In this document: piece after piece, positions 49,451-57,014 of the stretch
Numbering within the stretch: the first letter of the stretch is position 1
Layout of the letters: every line of letters begins with the position of its first letter
NCBI GenBank assembly: GCA_947496145.1
Contig: CANMBS010000001.1
Location: 310,001-374,000, forward strand
Origin: an uncultured Pseudovibrio sp.
Lineage (GTDB): Bacteria; Pseudomonadota; Alphaproteobacteria; Rhizobiales; Stappiaceae
Length of the DNA stretch: 64,000 nucleotides
Reading direction: 5' to 3'
Notes under the pieces: generated by a model
Told to the model about the DNA's origin: nothing
The model's database searches: none
The model's input: only the letters and a program-made list of their open reading frames with translations
Translations under genes and position numbers: made by a program

Positions 49451-50544
49451 TGCAGTTTAAGCGTGCTGTCACTTTCAGTCTGGTCCTTGCCGCCGTCACT
49501 GCGGTATCAACGCCCTCTTTTGCAGCAGATGGCCCGGATTATGCTCAGTTTACGCGCTCCAGCGTTGAGCAGTACATCCGGCCAGCAACCCGGCAGCTTG
49601 TCAGCGCGCTAAACGATCTTGAGAAAAGTACTGGTGATCTATGCGCGGCACCCAGCGCTGACAGCTCTGCGGCCTTCAATGAGGCTTTCAGCAAGTCCGT
49701 TGCTGCGCTGGCTGGTGTCGATTTTCTGCGATTTGGCCCGATGGCGCAGGATAACCTTGCCCAGCGCCTCGCCTTTTTGCCGGACAGCCGCGGTGTTGTG
49801 CGTCGGCAGATCAATAAGGTGGTCGCAAAGCAGGATGCAACAGTGCGCGAACCTGCCGCTCTTTCCGTTAAAAGCGTTGCCTTGCAAGGTCTGACAGCTC
49901 TGGAGCGCATCTCCTACGCCAGTGATGGCACTTTGACCCTTGGCTCAGGCGACGACGCAGAGTTCCTTTGCGATTATGCCGAGAGCATAAGCATCAATCT
50001 GGTGGGTGCCGGACTTGAGCTGGAAGCTGCATGGGCGTCTCCTGACGGATTTTCTGATGTGCTTGTGAACCCGACCAAAGATGGCGTGGTGCACACTCAC
50101 AAAGAAGCTGCGGAGATGGTGTTCAACTCCATCACCACGGGGCTGATTGTCGACAAAGACCAGTACCTGCTTGTTGTGCTTGGCAAGACCGAGAAGAAAG
50201 CCAGACCGAAGAAGGCCCCCTTTGCCCGCAGTGGCAATGCGGTGACCTATCTTTCCGCAAGCCTTTCCGGGTTGCAGGGGGCTTTGAATGTAGGCGGTTA
50301 TGCCAAAGTGCTGGAAGACGAACAGGACTGGGTGGACAGCTCTCTCAATTTTGAATTCGCTAACACTCAGCGCGTGCTTGCCAACCTGCCCAAGCCCCTT
50401 CAGGACACAGGCAAAGAGCCTGAAGTTCGTGAGCAACTGCGCTACCTGATCACCATCATTGATGGCATCAAAGTAGTGATGGCAGAGGATCTTGCTGGCT
50501 ATCTTGGTCTTTCTGGAGGCTTCAATGCGCTTGATGGCGACTAA
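49450..50544 (+). CDS. Second imelysin-family protein
   Basis: A 364-residue exported protein (signal peptide to about residue 25, PSFAAD) with the imelysin helical fold (RPATRQLVSALNDLEKST, ALQGLTALERISYA). The first imelysin's GxHxxE is not seen here, so it may bind metal differently. It is translationally coupled upstream (1-nt overlap) and overlaps the DUF1513 gene by 20 nt. Confidence 0.85.
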   Translation: MQFKRAVTFSLVLAAVTAVSTPSFAADGPDYAQFTRSSVEQYIRPATRQLVSALNDLEKSTGDLCAAPSADSSAAFNEAFSKSVAALAGVDFLRFGPMAQDNLAQRLAFLPDSRGVVRRQINKVVAKQDATVREPAALSVKSVALQGLTALERISYASDGTLTLGSGDDAEFLCDYAESISINLVGAGLELEAAWASPDGFSDVLVNPTKDGVVHTHKEAAEMVFNSITTGLIVDKDQYLLVVLGKTEKKARPKKAPFARSGNAVTYLSASLSGLQGALNVGGYAKVLEDEQDWVDSSLNFEFANTQRVLANLPKPLQDTGKEPEVREQLRYLITIIDGIKVVMAEDLAGYLGLSGGFNALDGD

Positions 50545-51697
50545 GTCCATTTCTCTCAGCCGACGGCAGTTTCTGACAGGTCTGGCGGCCTCTGGCGTTG
50601 CACTCAGCGCCAGCAGCTCCCTGACCTTCGCCAGTGGCCTGCCATTTTCCGAGGCAGAAGACCTGCAACTGTTTGCCAGCGCTCTGCGGACACCAACTGG
50701 CAGCTATGCGCTGGCTGTGTTCAGTGAAGACGGCGAGATTCTCTATCAAACAGCTCTGCCTGACCGTGGTCACGCCATTTCCTTTGACCGCAACAGCATG
50801 CGGTTGCTCTCCTTCGCGCGTCGCCCCGAGAACTTTGCGGTGCTTGCGGATCTGACAGGTGCGCGGGAGCCTCTCGTGTTCACGTCTCCGGAGGGCCGAC
50901 ATTTCTATGGTCACGGCGTGTTCTCACCTGATGGTCGTCTGGCCTATGCGCCAGAGAATGATTTTGAAAATGTGCGCGGTGTGATCGGTGTCTATGATCT
51001 TTCTGGTGATCAGCCAAAGCGGATTGGTGAGTTTGAGAGTTACGGCATTGGCCCGCATGACTTGCTGATGTCACCTGACGGCTCTCAACTGGTTGTTGCC
51101 AATGGCGGGATTGAGACCCACCCTGACAAGGGGCGCGAGAAGCTCAATCTGAACAGCATGCAGCCCAATGTGGCTTTCATTGACACCGCAACCGGCGATT
51201 TGCTTGCCAAGCAGGCATTAGGTTCTGACCTGCATCAGCTCTCTCTGCGCCATATGAGCTTTGACGGCAATGGTGATGTCTGGGTTGGCGGCCAGTTTCA
51301 GGGTGCCAAAGATGCAACTCCGCCGCTGATGGTACATCTGGGGCTCGACAAAGCCGCAACCGCACTGGAGATGCCTCTGGAGGTCACTCAGGGCTTGCAA
51401 AACTACGTTGGCAGTGTGGAGATGAACCGTTCCGGCGATGTGATCGCAGCCTCCTGCCCGCGCGGTGGCAAGATTCTTTACTGGGATGTGGCGGAGCGCT
51501 CTTTCATCGGCTTCCATCAGGTTGCAGATGGTTGTGGTGTGGCTCCACTGGACGAGGAAAGCTTTGCGATTACTGATGGAAACGGCGCTGTCAGCTTTGG
51601 CGGAACAGATGATGACGTGGCCCAGATTATCAGCCAAAGCGCAGGCATTAACTGGGATAACCACCTGACACCACTGGGTATCTTGCAGGGAGCCTGA
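50525..51697 (+). CDS. DUF1513 protein with Tat signal
   Basis: A 390-residue beta-propeller-like protein exported by Tat ([17 protein letters not shown]). It contains propeller-blade motifs ([32 protein letters not shown]). DUF1513 proteins are almost always encoded next to imelysins. The ATG at 50525 has GGAGG 5 nt before it. It is the last gene of the iron operon; no clear terminator is seen before the tRNA. Confidence 0.88.
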   Translation: MRLMATKSISLSRRQFLTGLAASGVALSASSSLTFASGLPFSEAEDLQLFASALRTPTGSYALAVFSEDGEILYQTALPDRGHAISFDRNSMRLLSFARRPENFAVLADLTGAREPLVFTSPEGRHFYGHGVFSPDGRLAYAPENDFENVRGVIGVYDLSGDQPKRIGEFESYGIGPHDLLMSPDGSQLVVANGGIETHPDKGREKLNLNSMQPNVAFIDTATGDLLAKQALGSDLHQLSLRHMSFDGNGDVWVGGQFQGAKDATPPLMVHLGLDKAATALEMPLEVTQGLQNYVGSVEMNRSGDVIAASCPRGGKILYWDVAERSFIGFHQVADGCGVAPLDEESFAITDGNGAVSFGGTDDDVAQIISQSAGINWDNHLTPLGILQGA

Positions 51698-51810
51698 GTT
51701 CTCCCCGCGCCTTTCCACATTTTCGAGGGTTGTTGCAATTGGCACATTGCAGCGCAGCTCAGGATCGGGTAAAGACTACAACACCTCAAGGGCACCCGTG
51801 CCCGATACAA

Positions 51811-51887
51811 GCACCCGTAGCTCAGTTGGATAGAGCGCTGCCCTCCGAAGGCAGAGGCCAGAGGTTCGAATCCTCTCGGGTGCGCCA
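51811..51887 (+). tRNA. tRNA-Arg (anticodon CCG)
   Basis: A full cloverleaf: acceptor GCACCCG/CGGGTGC with discriminator G and encoded CCA, D stem GCTC/GAGC, anticodon stem CTGCC/GGCAG with loop CTCCGAA (CCG, reading CGG) and T arm AGAGG-TTCGAAT-CCTCT. It lies at the left border of accessory DNA and is a likely integration target. Confidence 0.97.
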
Positions 51888-51899
51888 TATTTTTCAAAG

Positions 51900-51943
51900 A
51901 CTTAGATATACTTGCGTGACTGTGGATTTCAGCAAAGGAACCA
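51900..51943 (+). repeat. tRNA-flanking repeat, left copy
   Basis: A 44-bp segment starting 13 bp after the tRNA matches 56299-56342 in the same orientation at 33 of 44 positions; every difference is a transition. Probably the conserved end of an integrated element. Confidence 0.65.
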
Positions 51944-52044
51944 CATAGTAACCACAGCCTCCTTAATTGCACTCGGCCTGAGACAGAGTTTAATCAAGCT
52001 TCTTACTTCACGCTATTCACTTCAACTTTTTAGTTATTTTTATA

Positions 52045-52073
52045 TTGTTACGACTTATAGGTGCTTATATATT
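52045..52073 (+). promoter_or_regulatory. Putative promoter of the thymidylate-synthase-like operon
   Basis: TTGTTA, 17-nt spacer, TATATT on the plus strand in very AT-rich DNA, about 30 nt before the gene. Confidence 0.55.
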
Positions 52074-52103
52074 TATTTGAGCACTTATATTGAAGGCATA
52101 TTG

Positions 52104-53123
52104 ATGAAAATCGAACACAAATGTCTTGATGACATTCTCTTTGACGTGTTCAGAAGATTACTCAAAGAGGGGAAAAAATGCAGTGCCAGCAAAGGGGCAT
52201 TTCGTGAGCAGCTTGGTGCGCATATCATCCTAAAAAGACCGACAGCTAGGCTCAGTAACTCCGACAATAGAGGCAAATTATTTAGCGCCCTAGGAGAGTT
52301 TCTTTGGTACATGTCGGGAGACAACAAGCTCGACTTTATTACTTATTATATTTCTCGTTACGCTGATTTTTCTGATGATCAAGAGACTATATGGGGTGGA
52401 TATGGCACGCGTCTCTTTAAACCCAACAGCAAAAAAATCAGTCAGATCGATAATGTAATTAACTTACTTAAAAAGAAGCCTACTAGTCGACAAGCTGTTA
52501 TCCAGATATTTGACGCAGAAGATCTATCCAATCAAAGAAAAGATATTCCATGCACAGTAAGCATACAGTTTGTTATCAGGGACGGACTCCTTAATGCATT
52601 CACATACATGAGATCAAATGATGCCTTTTGGGGCCTTCCTCATGACGTCTTTGCATTTACGCTACTTCAAGAATGGGTTGCTCGGAGACTCGGAGTTAAA
52701 CTTGGAGAGTATCATCATTTTGTAAGTAGCTTTCATATATACGAGAATAAAATCCACGAAGCCGAACGCTATCTCGACGAAGGGCTTCAGCGCTCCACTG
52801 AAATGCAGCCAATGCCAGAAGATTATGCAGAGGAGTCACTAACTGAGATTATGCGCCTTGAAAAGGCGCTCCGCACCGGCACTGAACTTCCTGCATGCAG
52901 CTATGAACTTGCCCCATTCTGGAATGATATCGCTCTTCTCTTAAAAATTTTTAACGGAATTAATGGCAAGCAACTCCCGCTGAACCGAGTTGATCAGGAT
53001 TCCCTGAGAGATTTGACAAACCAATTAAGCGACCCCTTACTTCCCGACTTTGTTTATCGCCGTGCAAAGATGAATCCAATCAGTCCTGTTCAACAAAAAT
53101 TGCCGTTCGTAGAAATTACTTGA
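52104..53123 (+). CDS. Thymidylate-synthase-fold enzyme, predicted dCMP-type specificity
   Basis: A 339-residue ThyA-superfamily protein. Conserved: GEFLWYMSGD (as ELLWFLQGD), GGYGTRLF (as GPVYGKQWR), nucleophile Cys150 in IPCTVSIQF, phosphate/base loop MRSNDAFWGLPHD (Arg170, Ser171, Asp173) and FHIYE (His211, Tyr213). Differences: Arg-Arg of SRR is Arg-Gln, the His after the nucleophile is Thr, and the Asn that selects dUMP is Asp181. That Asn-to-Asp change is known to move specificity toward dCMP and is found in phage dCMP hydroxymethylases. A C-terminal extension of about 90 residues replaces the ThyA tail. The start has GAAGG upstream. It is an accessory enzyme rather than housekeeping ThyA and is followed 8 nt on by the partner gene. 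Confidence 0.82.
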   Translation: MKIEHKCLDDILFDVFRRLLKEGKKCSASKGAFREQLGAHIILKRPTARLSNSDNRGKLFSALGEFLWYMSGDNKLDFITYYISRYADFSDDQETIWGGYGTRLFKPNSKKISQIDNVINLLKKKPTSRQAVIQIFDAEDLSNQRKDIPCTVSIQFVIRDGLLNAFTYMRSNDAFWGLPHDVFAFTLLQEWVARRLGVKLGEYHHFVSSFHIYENKIHEAERYLDEGLQRSTEMQPMPEDYAEESLTEIMRLEKALRTGTELPACSYELAPFWNDIALLLKIFNGINGKQLPLNRVDQDSLRDLTNQLSDPLLPDFVYRRAKMNPISPVQQKLPFVEIT

Positions 53124-53131
53124 GGAATACA

Positions 53132-54073
53132 ATGATTAGACCCAAGGATAGAGATCGTTCAATTCAACTTTCCGAACGTCTCTCAGCGTTTTCTAGAAGA
53201 AATACTGAGCTAAAGGGAATTGGAAATGAAGAGCGTTTAAAAACACTTGTTGCACAAATAATAGAGAGTGAACATCGCATCGATTACATTCGAGTAATCA
53301 GAAATAGATATAAAAGCCAAGACGTAAAGGATCCCCAATCACCAGCATTTAACCCGCTGAAAGCCGCCCTGCTTTTTCATCAAGAGGGCAACATAGATGA
53401 AGCATTTTGGCTTGTATTTCTATCAGTTCACTTTGGATGCCACGACCAAAGTAAATGGCGACTAACTGCATTAATCTATGGCGGCTTAGGGACCACCTGG
53501 ACCTGGGCGCGATTGTCGAATGATCTTCCTGCATTCAACACGTGGTATCAAGAAAATGCCGCCATGCTCATTGAAGCTAAACAAGATATGAAATTTGGAG
53601 GACATCGAAAATATGAAAGCCTAAAACTCAACGCCAAGCGAAGCATCCCAGAAATCTTTAGTAGCTATGTCAATTGGGTTGGGGTGAACTACGGTCACCA
53701 TAATCACTTTGCTAATTTCACAAACTCTTCACAAGCAGATCCCGAAGAGGCATTTGACCAAGCATTTATTAGCATGAAGGAGGAGGTCGTCTCCTTTTCA
53801 AGGCTTTCAATATTCGACTACCTTACAATGCTGGCTAAACTTGGCTTCGTGCAGATTCGACCACAACACCCCTATCTGAAAGGCGCTACTGGGCCATTAA
53901 GAGGCGCCCGATTGTTAGTTGATAATGACCCGACTTCAAAAACTCATTGGTCGAATTTGAATGAGCTTTTAGCTGATCTCGGGAGGCATCTCGAAATTGG
54001 CATGCAGGAAGTCGAGGACTCTTTGTACAACTGGCAAAAAAGCCCTGACAGTTTCATTCCGTTTCGAGGGTGA
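53132..54073 (+). CDS. Unrecognised partner of the thymidylate-synthase-like enzyme
   Basis: A 313-residue soluble, mostly helical protein. Notable segments: a His/Cys-containing centre (HFGCHDQSKWRLTALIYGG), GVNYGHHNHFANF, and near the C-terminus FDYLTMLAKLGF and KGATGPLRGARLLV. The last pattern recalls the alpha-glutamyl/putrescinyl-thymine pyrophosphorylase clades of DNA-hypermodification systems, but that is memory-based and uncertain. GAGGAA precedes the ATG. It is co-transcribed with the ThyA-like gene, and its 3' end overlaps the convergent antitoxin by 20 nt. Confidence 0.75.
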   Translation: MIRPKDRDRSIQLSERLSAFSRRNTELKGIGNEERLKTLVAQIIESEHRIDYIRVIRNRYKSQDVKDPQSPAFNPLKAALLFHQEGNIDEAFWLVFLSVHFGCHDQSKWRLTALIYGGLGTTWTWARLSNDLPAFNTWYQENAAMLIEAKQDMKFGGHRKYESLKLNAKRSIPEIFSSYVNWVGVNYGHHNHFANFTNSSQADPEEAFDQAFISMKEEVVSFSRLSIFDYLTMLAKLGFVQIRPQHPYLKGATGPLRGARLLVDNDPTSKTHWSNLNELLADLGRHLEIGMQEVEDSLYNWQKSPDSFIPFRG

Positions 54074-55175
54074 TTGGTGAATTAATGGCGTTCCAAATCC
54101 CTTTACTTTTTAAGAAATTATAACGATCGTACCCAATAATCTTTCGGTGCTGCAATTGACCGACAACGACTGCAGCACCCAAACCAAGCTGTGTCGCTAA
54201 TCGTAGTACCGATTTGTAATTTTCTGGCTTTCGTTGCAGTAAAAATTGTTGATCACTGGGAACTAACACGTCGGAAGCAAATGAGTTTGCCTCAATTTCC
54301 ATTTGATCTTCCGTATCAAATAGATTCGGGCCATCAATGGGAACATCATTAAGATCGTGTAACAGCAGATGTGCTGCCTCATGGAAAAACGTAAACCAAA
54401 AATGATCGTCAGTCTTGTGCCGCAAGCTCATCAATATCATGCGCCGCCCATCCGGCAATTCTCGAGCACAACCACTCGCTCGACAACCTTTCGGGCTGGG
54501 GCAAATTATCAAGACCACCCCACATTCGATGCATATTCGCGATAACCTAGAAATGACGAACTTACCGTTCTTGTTTTTGGTGAGTGTGCGGATTTCTGAA
54601 AGAGCGCTTGCAAATTTCTTGCTATCCCACCCTTGACCTTCAATCCCTTCAGCACGGATCTCCCCTATACGGATCCAAGCAGCTACGGCCCCAGCATCAG
54701 GTACGAATGCTGCGGATGTCCTAAATACAGCAACCGATGCAAGTCGACCATATGAACTTTGCCATTCTGCGATTGAGCTAGATGCAAAGAAAGACATAGC
54801 TTCCTGGAACTTGTCTTGCCACTTCGTGCATTTTTTCACACAGCCTAGCTTCACCATTTCGGCATATGGTAAATCTCGAACCCATTGCCTACGTTGGTTT
54901 TCTTCGCTTTTTTTTTTGACTACCAGTGTTTGCATCTGGTATTTTTCTTCCCGCGCCAACCAAAACCGCGCGGAAACACCCAGCACGATTGACAAACGTT
55001 CCGCAAGCGCTTGGTCAATTGACAGCGTCCCTTCTAGCAATCCGTCGACACAATCGCTAGACACATCCATAGAACTCGCAAGTTCTTCTGGAACGAGATT
55101 ATTCTTTTGAAGAAGAGCTTTTATAGTTTCGCTCGGAGCACAAACCCAGTCTGGTTGGAAATTGGCTTGAGTCAT
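54054..55175 (-). CDS. HigA-type antitoxin fused to ImmA/IrrE metallopeptidase
   Basis: A 373-residue protein with an N-terminal helix-turn-helix (LVPEELASSMDVSSDCVDGL, LSIDQALAERLSIVLGVSARFWL in part) like HigA antitoxins and a C-terminal ImmA/IrrE domain with zinc motif HEAAH (around residues 260-270) and downstream EIEANSFASDVLVP. Such proteins act as antitoxins or as protease-regulators that cleave repressors. Its ATG overlaps the upstream toxin-like gene by 4 nt. Confidence 0.88.
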   Translation of the reverse strand: MTQANFQPDWVCAPSETIKALLQKNNLVPEELASSMDVSSDCVDGLLEGTLSIDQALAERLSIVLGVSARFWLAREEKYQMQTLVVKKKSEENQRRQWVRDLPYAEMVKLGCVKKCTKWQDKFQEAMSFFASSSIAEWQSSYGRLASVAVFRTSAAFVPDAGAVAAWIRIGEIRAEGIEGQGWDSKKFASALSEIRTLTKNKNGKFVISRLSRICIECGVVLIICPSPKGCRASGCARELPDGRRMILMSLRHKTDDHFWFTFFHEAAHLLLHDLNDVPIDGPNLFDTEDQMEIEANSFASDVLVPSDQQFLLQRKPENYKSVLRLATQLGLGAAVVVGQLQHRKIIGYDRYNFLKSKGIWNAINSPITLETE

Positions 55176-55468
55176 CTCTTATAGATCCGAGTAAATTTTA
55201 TACAATTCGCTTGCTCAAGAGGGATCTCTTCTTTGCTTGGATTTTTAACAGCTTCCAAAACGAACTCCCGTCCAAGATCGATTACCAACACATTGTCAAC
55301 GATCTTCGCTGTGGCCGTAAGAAGAAACTCTGCAACGTTTTGCGAAGCGTCGATATCTGTAAGATATCTACGCAGATCCCGTGCTGCGCAATTACCTAAA
55401 TCTCTGATGCCTTTTTCTTGCTCTTCACATATCCTCTTGATCTCATGTGAATCAAATGTGAAGCGCAA
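55172..55468 (-). CDS. HigB/RelE-like toxin candidate
   Basis: A 98-residue protein starting at TTG with GAGGG 9 nt upstream (LRFTFDSHEIKRICEEQEKG). Size, toxin-first order and the 4-nt overlap with a HigA-ImmA gene fit a HigB-like toxin. The RelE-fold assignment rests on context and general pattern, as catalytic residues are not obvious. Confidence 0.65.
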   Translation of the reverse strand: MRFTFDSHEIKRICEEQEKGIRDLGNCAARDLRRYLTDIDASQNVAEFLLTATAKIVDNVLVIDLGREFVLEAVKNPSKEEIPLEQANCIKFTRIYKR

Positions 55469-55670
55469 ACTAAAAATCCCTCAGATCATTAAATCGCCCC
55501 TCTAACGAGAGCGAATCATCCAAAACAACAATAACATGTGAAATCTGGAGCTCCACGTGTTTTATGACCACAATTAGAAATATCTAACTAGTGATCATAC
55601 CCATGACTCATCTTTGACCTGACGGCATCACCTACATTGAAGTTGTTTTGAATCCAGAATGTTATTACGA

Positions 55671-56144
55671 TCACCCCTTCTTGCGACTTGGCATATTTCC
55701 TGAAAAATTCCCATACTGATGCAGAGTTAGTCTGCACGCTTTTTCAGATTTGGAACCAAGACTTCTGAGATGTGGGCCATAGCGAGAGGGGCAGTGCTTA
55801 TCAGCTAGCTATTGCCGTGCTTGGATACGTAAGCGGGAGCATTGGACGTTTTCTGGATTAAACACCATGGTTGAATCCTGCTTGTACTTTCGTTCCGTCC
55901 AATCATTGCGGGCATCGTCGGATATCTCAAGAATTTCATCGACAACACAGTTCGCAACAAACGAGCAGGCAAGCTCATATTGTTCCCTAAACTCCTTGTG
56001 CTTCTTGAGCCAACTGTAAACCGTTTTGCGAGGTGGCATAGCATCATCAGCGCGAATAGCGCGAAGACTCTCAGCGATGCTCAAACGCGCACAAATCGCA
56101 TCTGCAATTGCGCTACTGTAATCACTGATACGGCTTTTCGGCAT
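55671..56144 (-). pseudogene. Phage terminase small subunit, broken by an amber codon
   Basis: The frame from 56144 matches Sf6-type terminase small subunits (SLRAIRADDAMPPRKTVYSWL, FREQYELA, DEILEISDDARNDW, VQCSRLRIQAR). In relatives the next residues are K/R-W-x-x-x-K-x-x-P-x-x-YG. Here the Trp codon is TAG (55809-55811), and reading on gives LADKHCPSRYG in the same frame to a TGA at 55671. So a single point mutation truncated it at 111 residues. It shows that a prophage once stood here; no other packaging gene remains. Confidence 0.8.
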
Positions 56145-56298
56145 TCGCTCGCTTGCTCGTTTAAAATTGCGACGTGGTTTCGCTCTACTTTGTGCCTGCG
56201 CTTTCCCAAAGCCAGATCAAAGTCAAGATGGGCTTGTTACAATCTAAAGATGCGCGAAACGCTGAGCATGGAGCCAAGGCGGGCAGTCTCCTTCAATA

Positions 56299-56342
56299 AC
56301 TTAAATGCATTTGCATAACTGTGAGTTTCAACAAAGAAACTA
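56299..56342 (+). repeat. tRNA-flanking repeat, right copy
   Basis: Matches 51900-51943 (see that entry): 33 of 44 identical, 11 transitions, no transversions or gaps. It lies 4.4 kb from the tRNA between the dead terminase and the next gene. Confidence 0.65.
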
Positions 56343-56393
56343 GAGCAGGCAGCTCAGGTGTTAGCGCCCTCATCAAGTGGGATCAATTTTCTT

Positions 56394-56636
56394 CTAAATT
56401 TTAGATGTGTCGAGTCCAGCCGCATTCAGGCGCTTTAGAATATTTCTCATCTTGTTGAACTCAGTTCCATATGTTTCCTTAACGCCCACGCCCAATGCAA
56501 ACTCCTTACCAGATACATCTTCCAGTTCCACTGCGTACTTGAGTGATTGAAGATGAATTTCTGCGGCTCGTTCGCCTTTTGGGGCCGTATCAATGGCGTT
56601 TCGGATTGCGGCAAAGATCTTGCTTTTATCACTCAA
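56394..56636 (-). CDS. Hypothetical small protein
   Basis: An 80-residue helical protein (KIFAAIRNAIDTAPKGERAA, VGVKETYGTEFNKMRNIL, RLNAAGLDTSKI) of no recognised family. A TTG start at 56636 with GAGG 8 nt upstream is preferred; the frame stays open to an ATG at 56738 that lacks an SD. Confidence 0.5.
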   Translation of the reverse strand: MSDKSKIFAAIRNAIDTAPKGERAAEIHLQSLKYAVELEDVSGKEFALGVGVKETYGTEFNKMRNILKRLNAAGLDTSKI

Positions 56637-57014
56637 ATTTGAAACCTCAATATTGCATTGCTGAAAGTGGATAAGGTGCTTTATGTGAATGGTAGAACGC
56701 ATTCCCAAAGCGTTATAGGGTTTCATTCTGTAACTCACTGCAAAATACTCATCAGAGCTTCATTGCAGCAACTTTAATGATGAACCGTTTCAAGACAACA
56801 GACGCTTGCTGGCGCTTTAAATCACAAAATCTGCGTAGTTTTACTCTGATCTGAAAGACCACAGGCTGAGTCTTGAATGAGCGAAATTCACTTATATTCA
56901 GAATTCATATGTTCCTTGTCCTGAGAGGCTTCTCAGGATGTTGTCGTGTGGGCCAATATGTTATTGGAAGATTAAAGCTTGATTTAAAATTAGTTTATTT
57001 ACCAAGGAGCAGAC
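56637..57014. other. Upstream region of the helicase-nuclease gene
   Basis: AT-rich DNA with no confident gene. It contains the perfect hairpin TCCTGAGA-GGCT-TCTCAGGA at 56919-56938, about 75 bp before the helicase ATG, a possible operator or leader structure. Confidence 0.5.

Noticed and set aside
51888-57014. Exact attR copy of the tRNA-Arg 3' end
   Set aside because: I found no second copy of the T-arm/acceptor block; only the flanking 44-bp sequence recurs, in diverged form.
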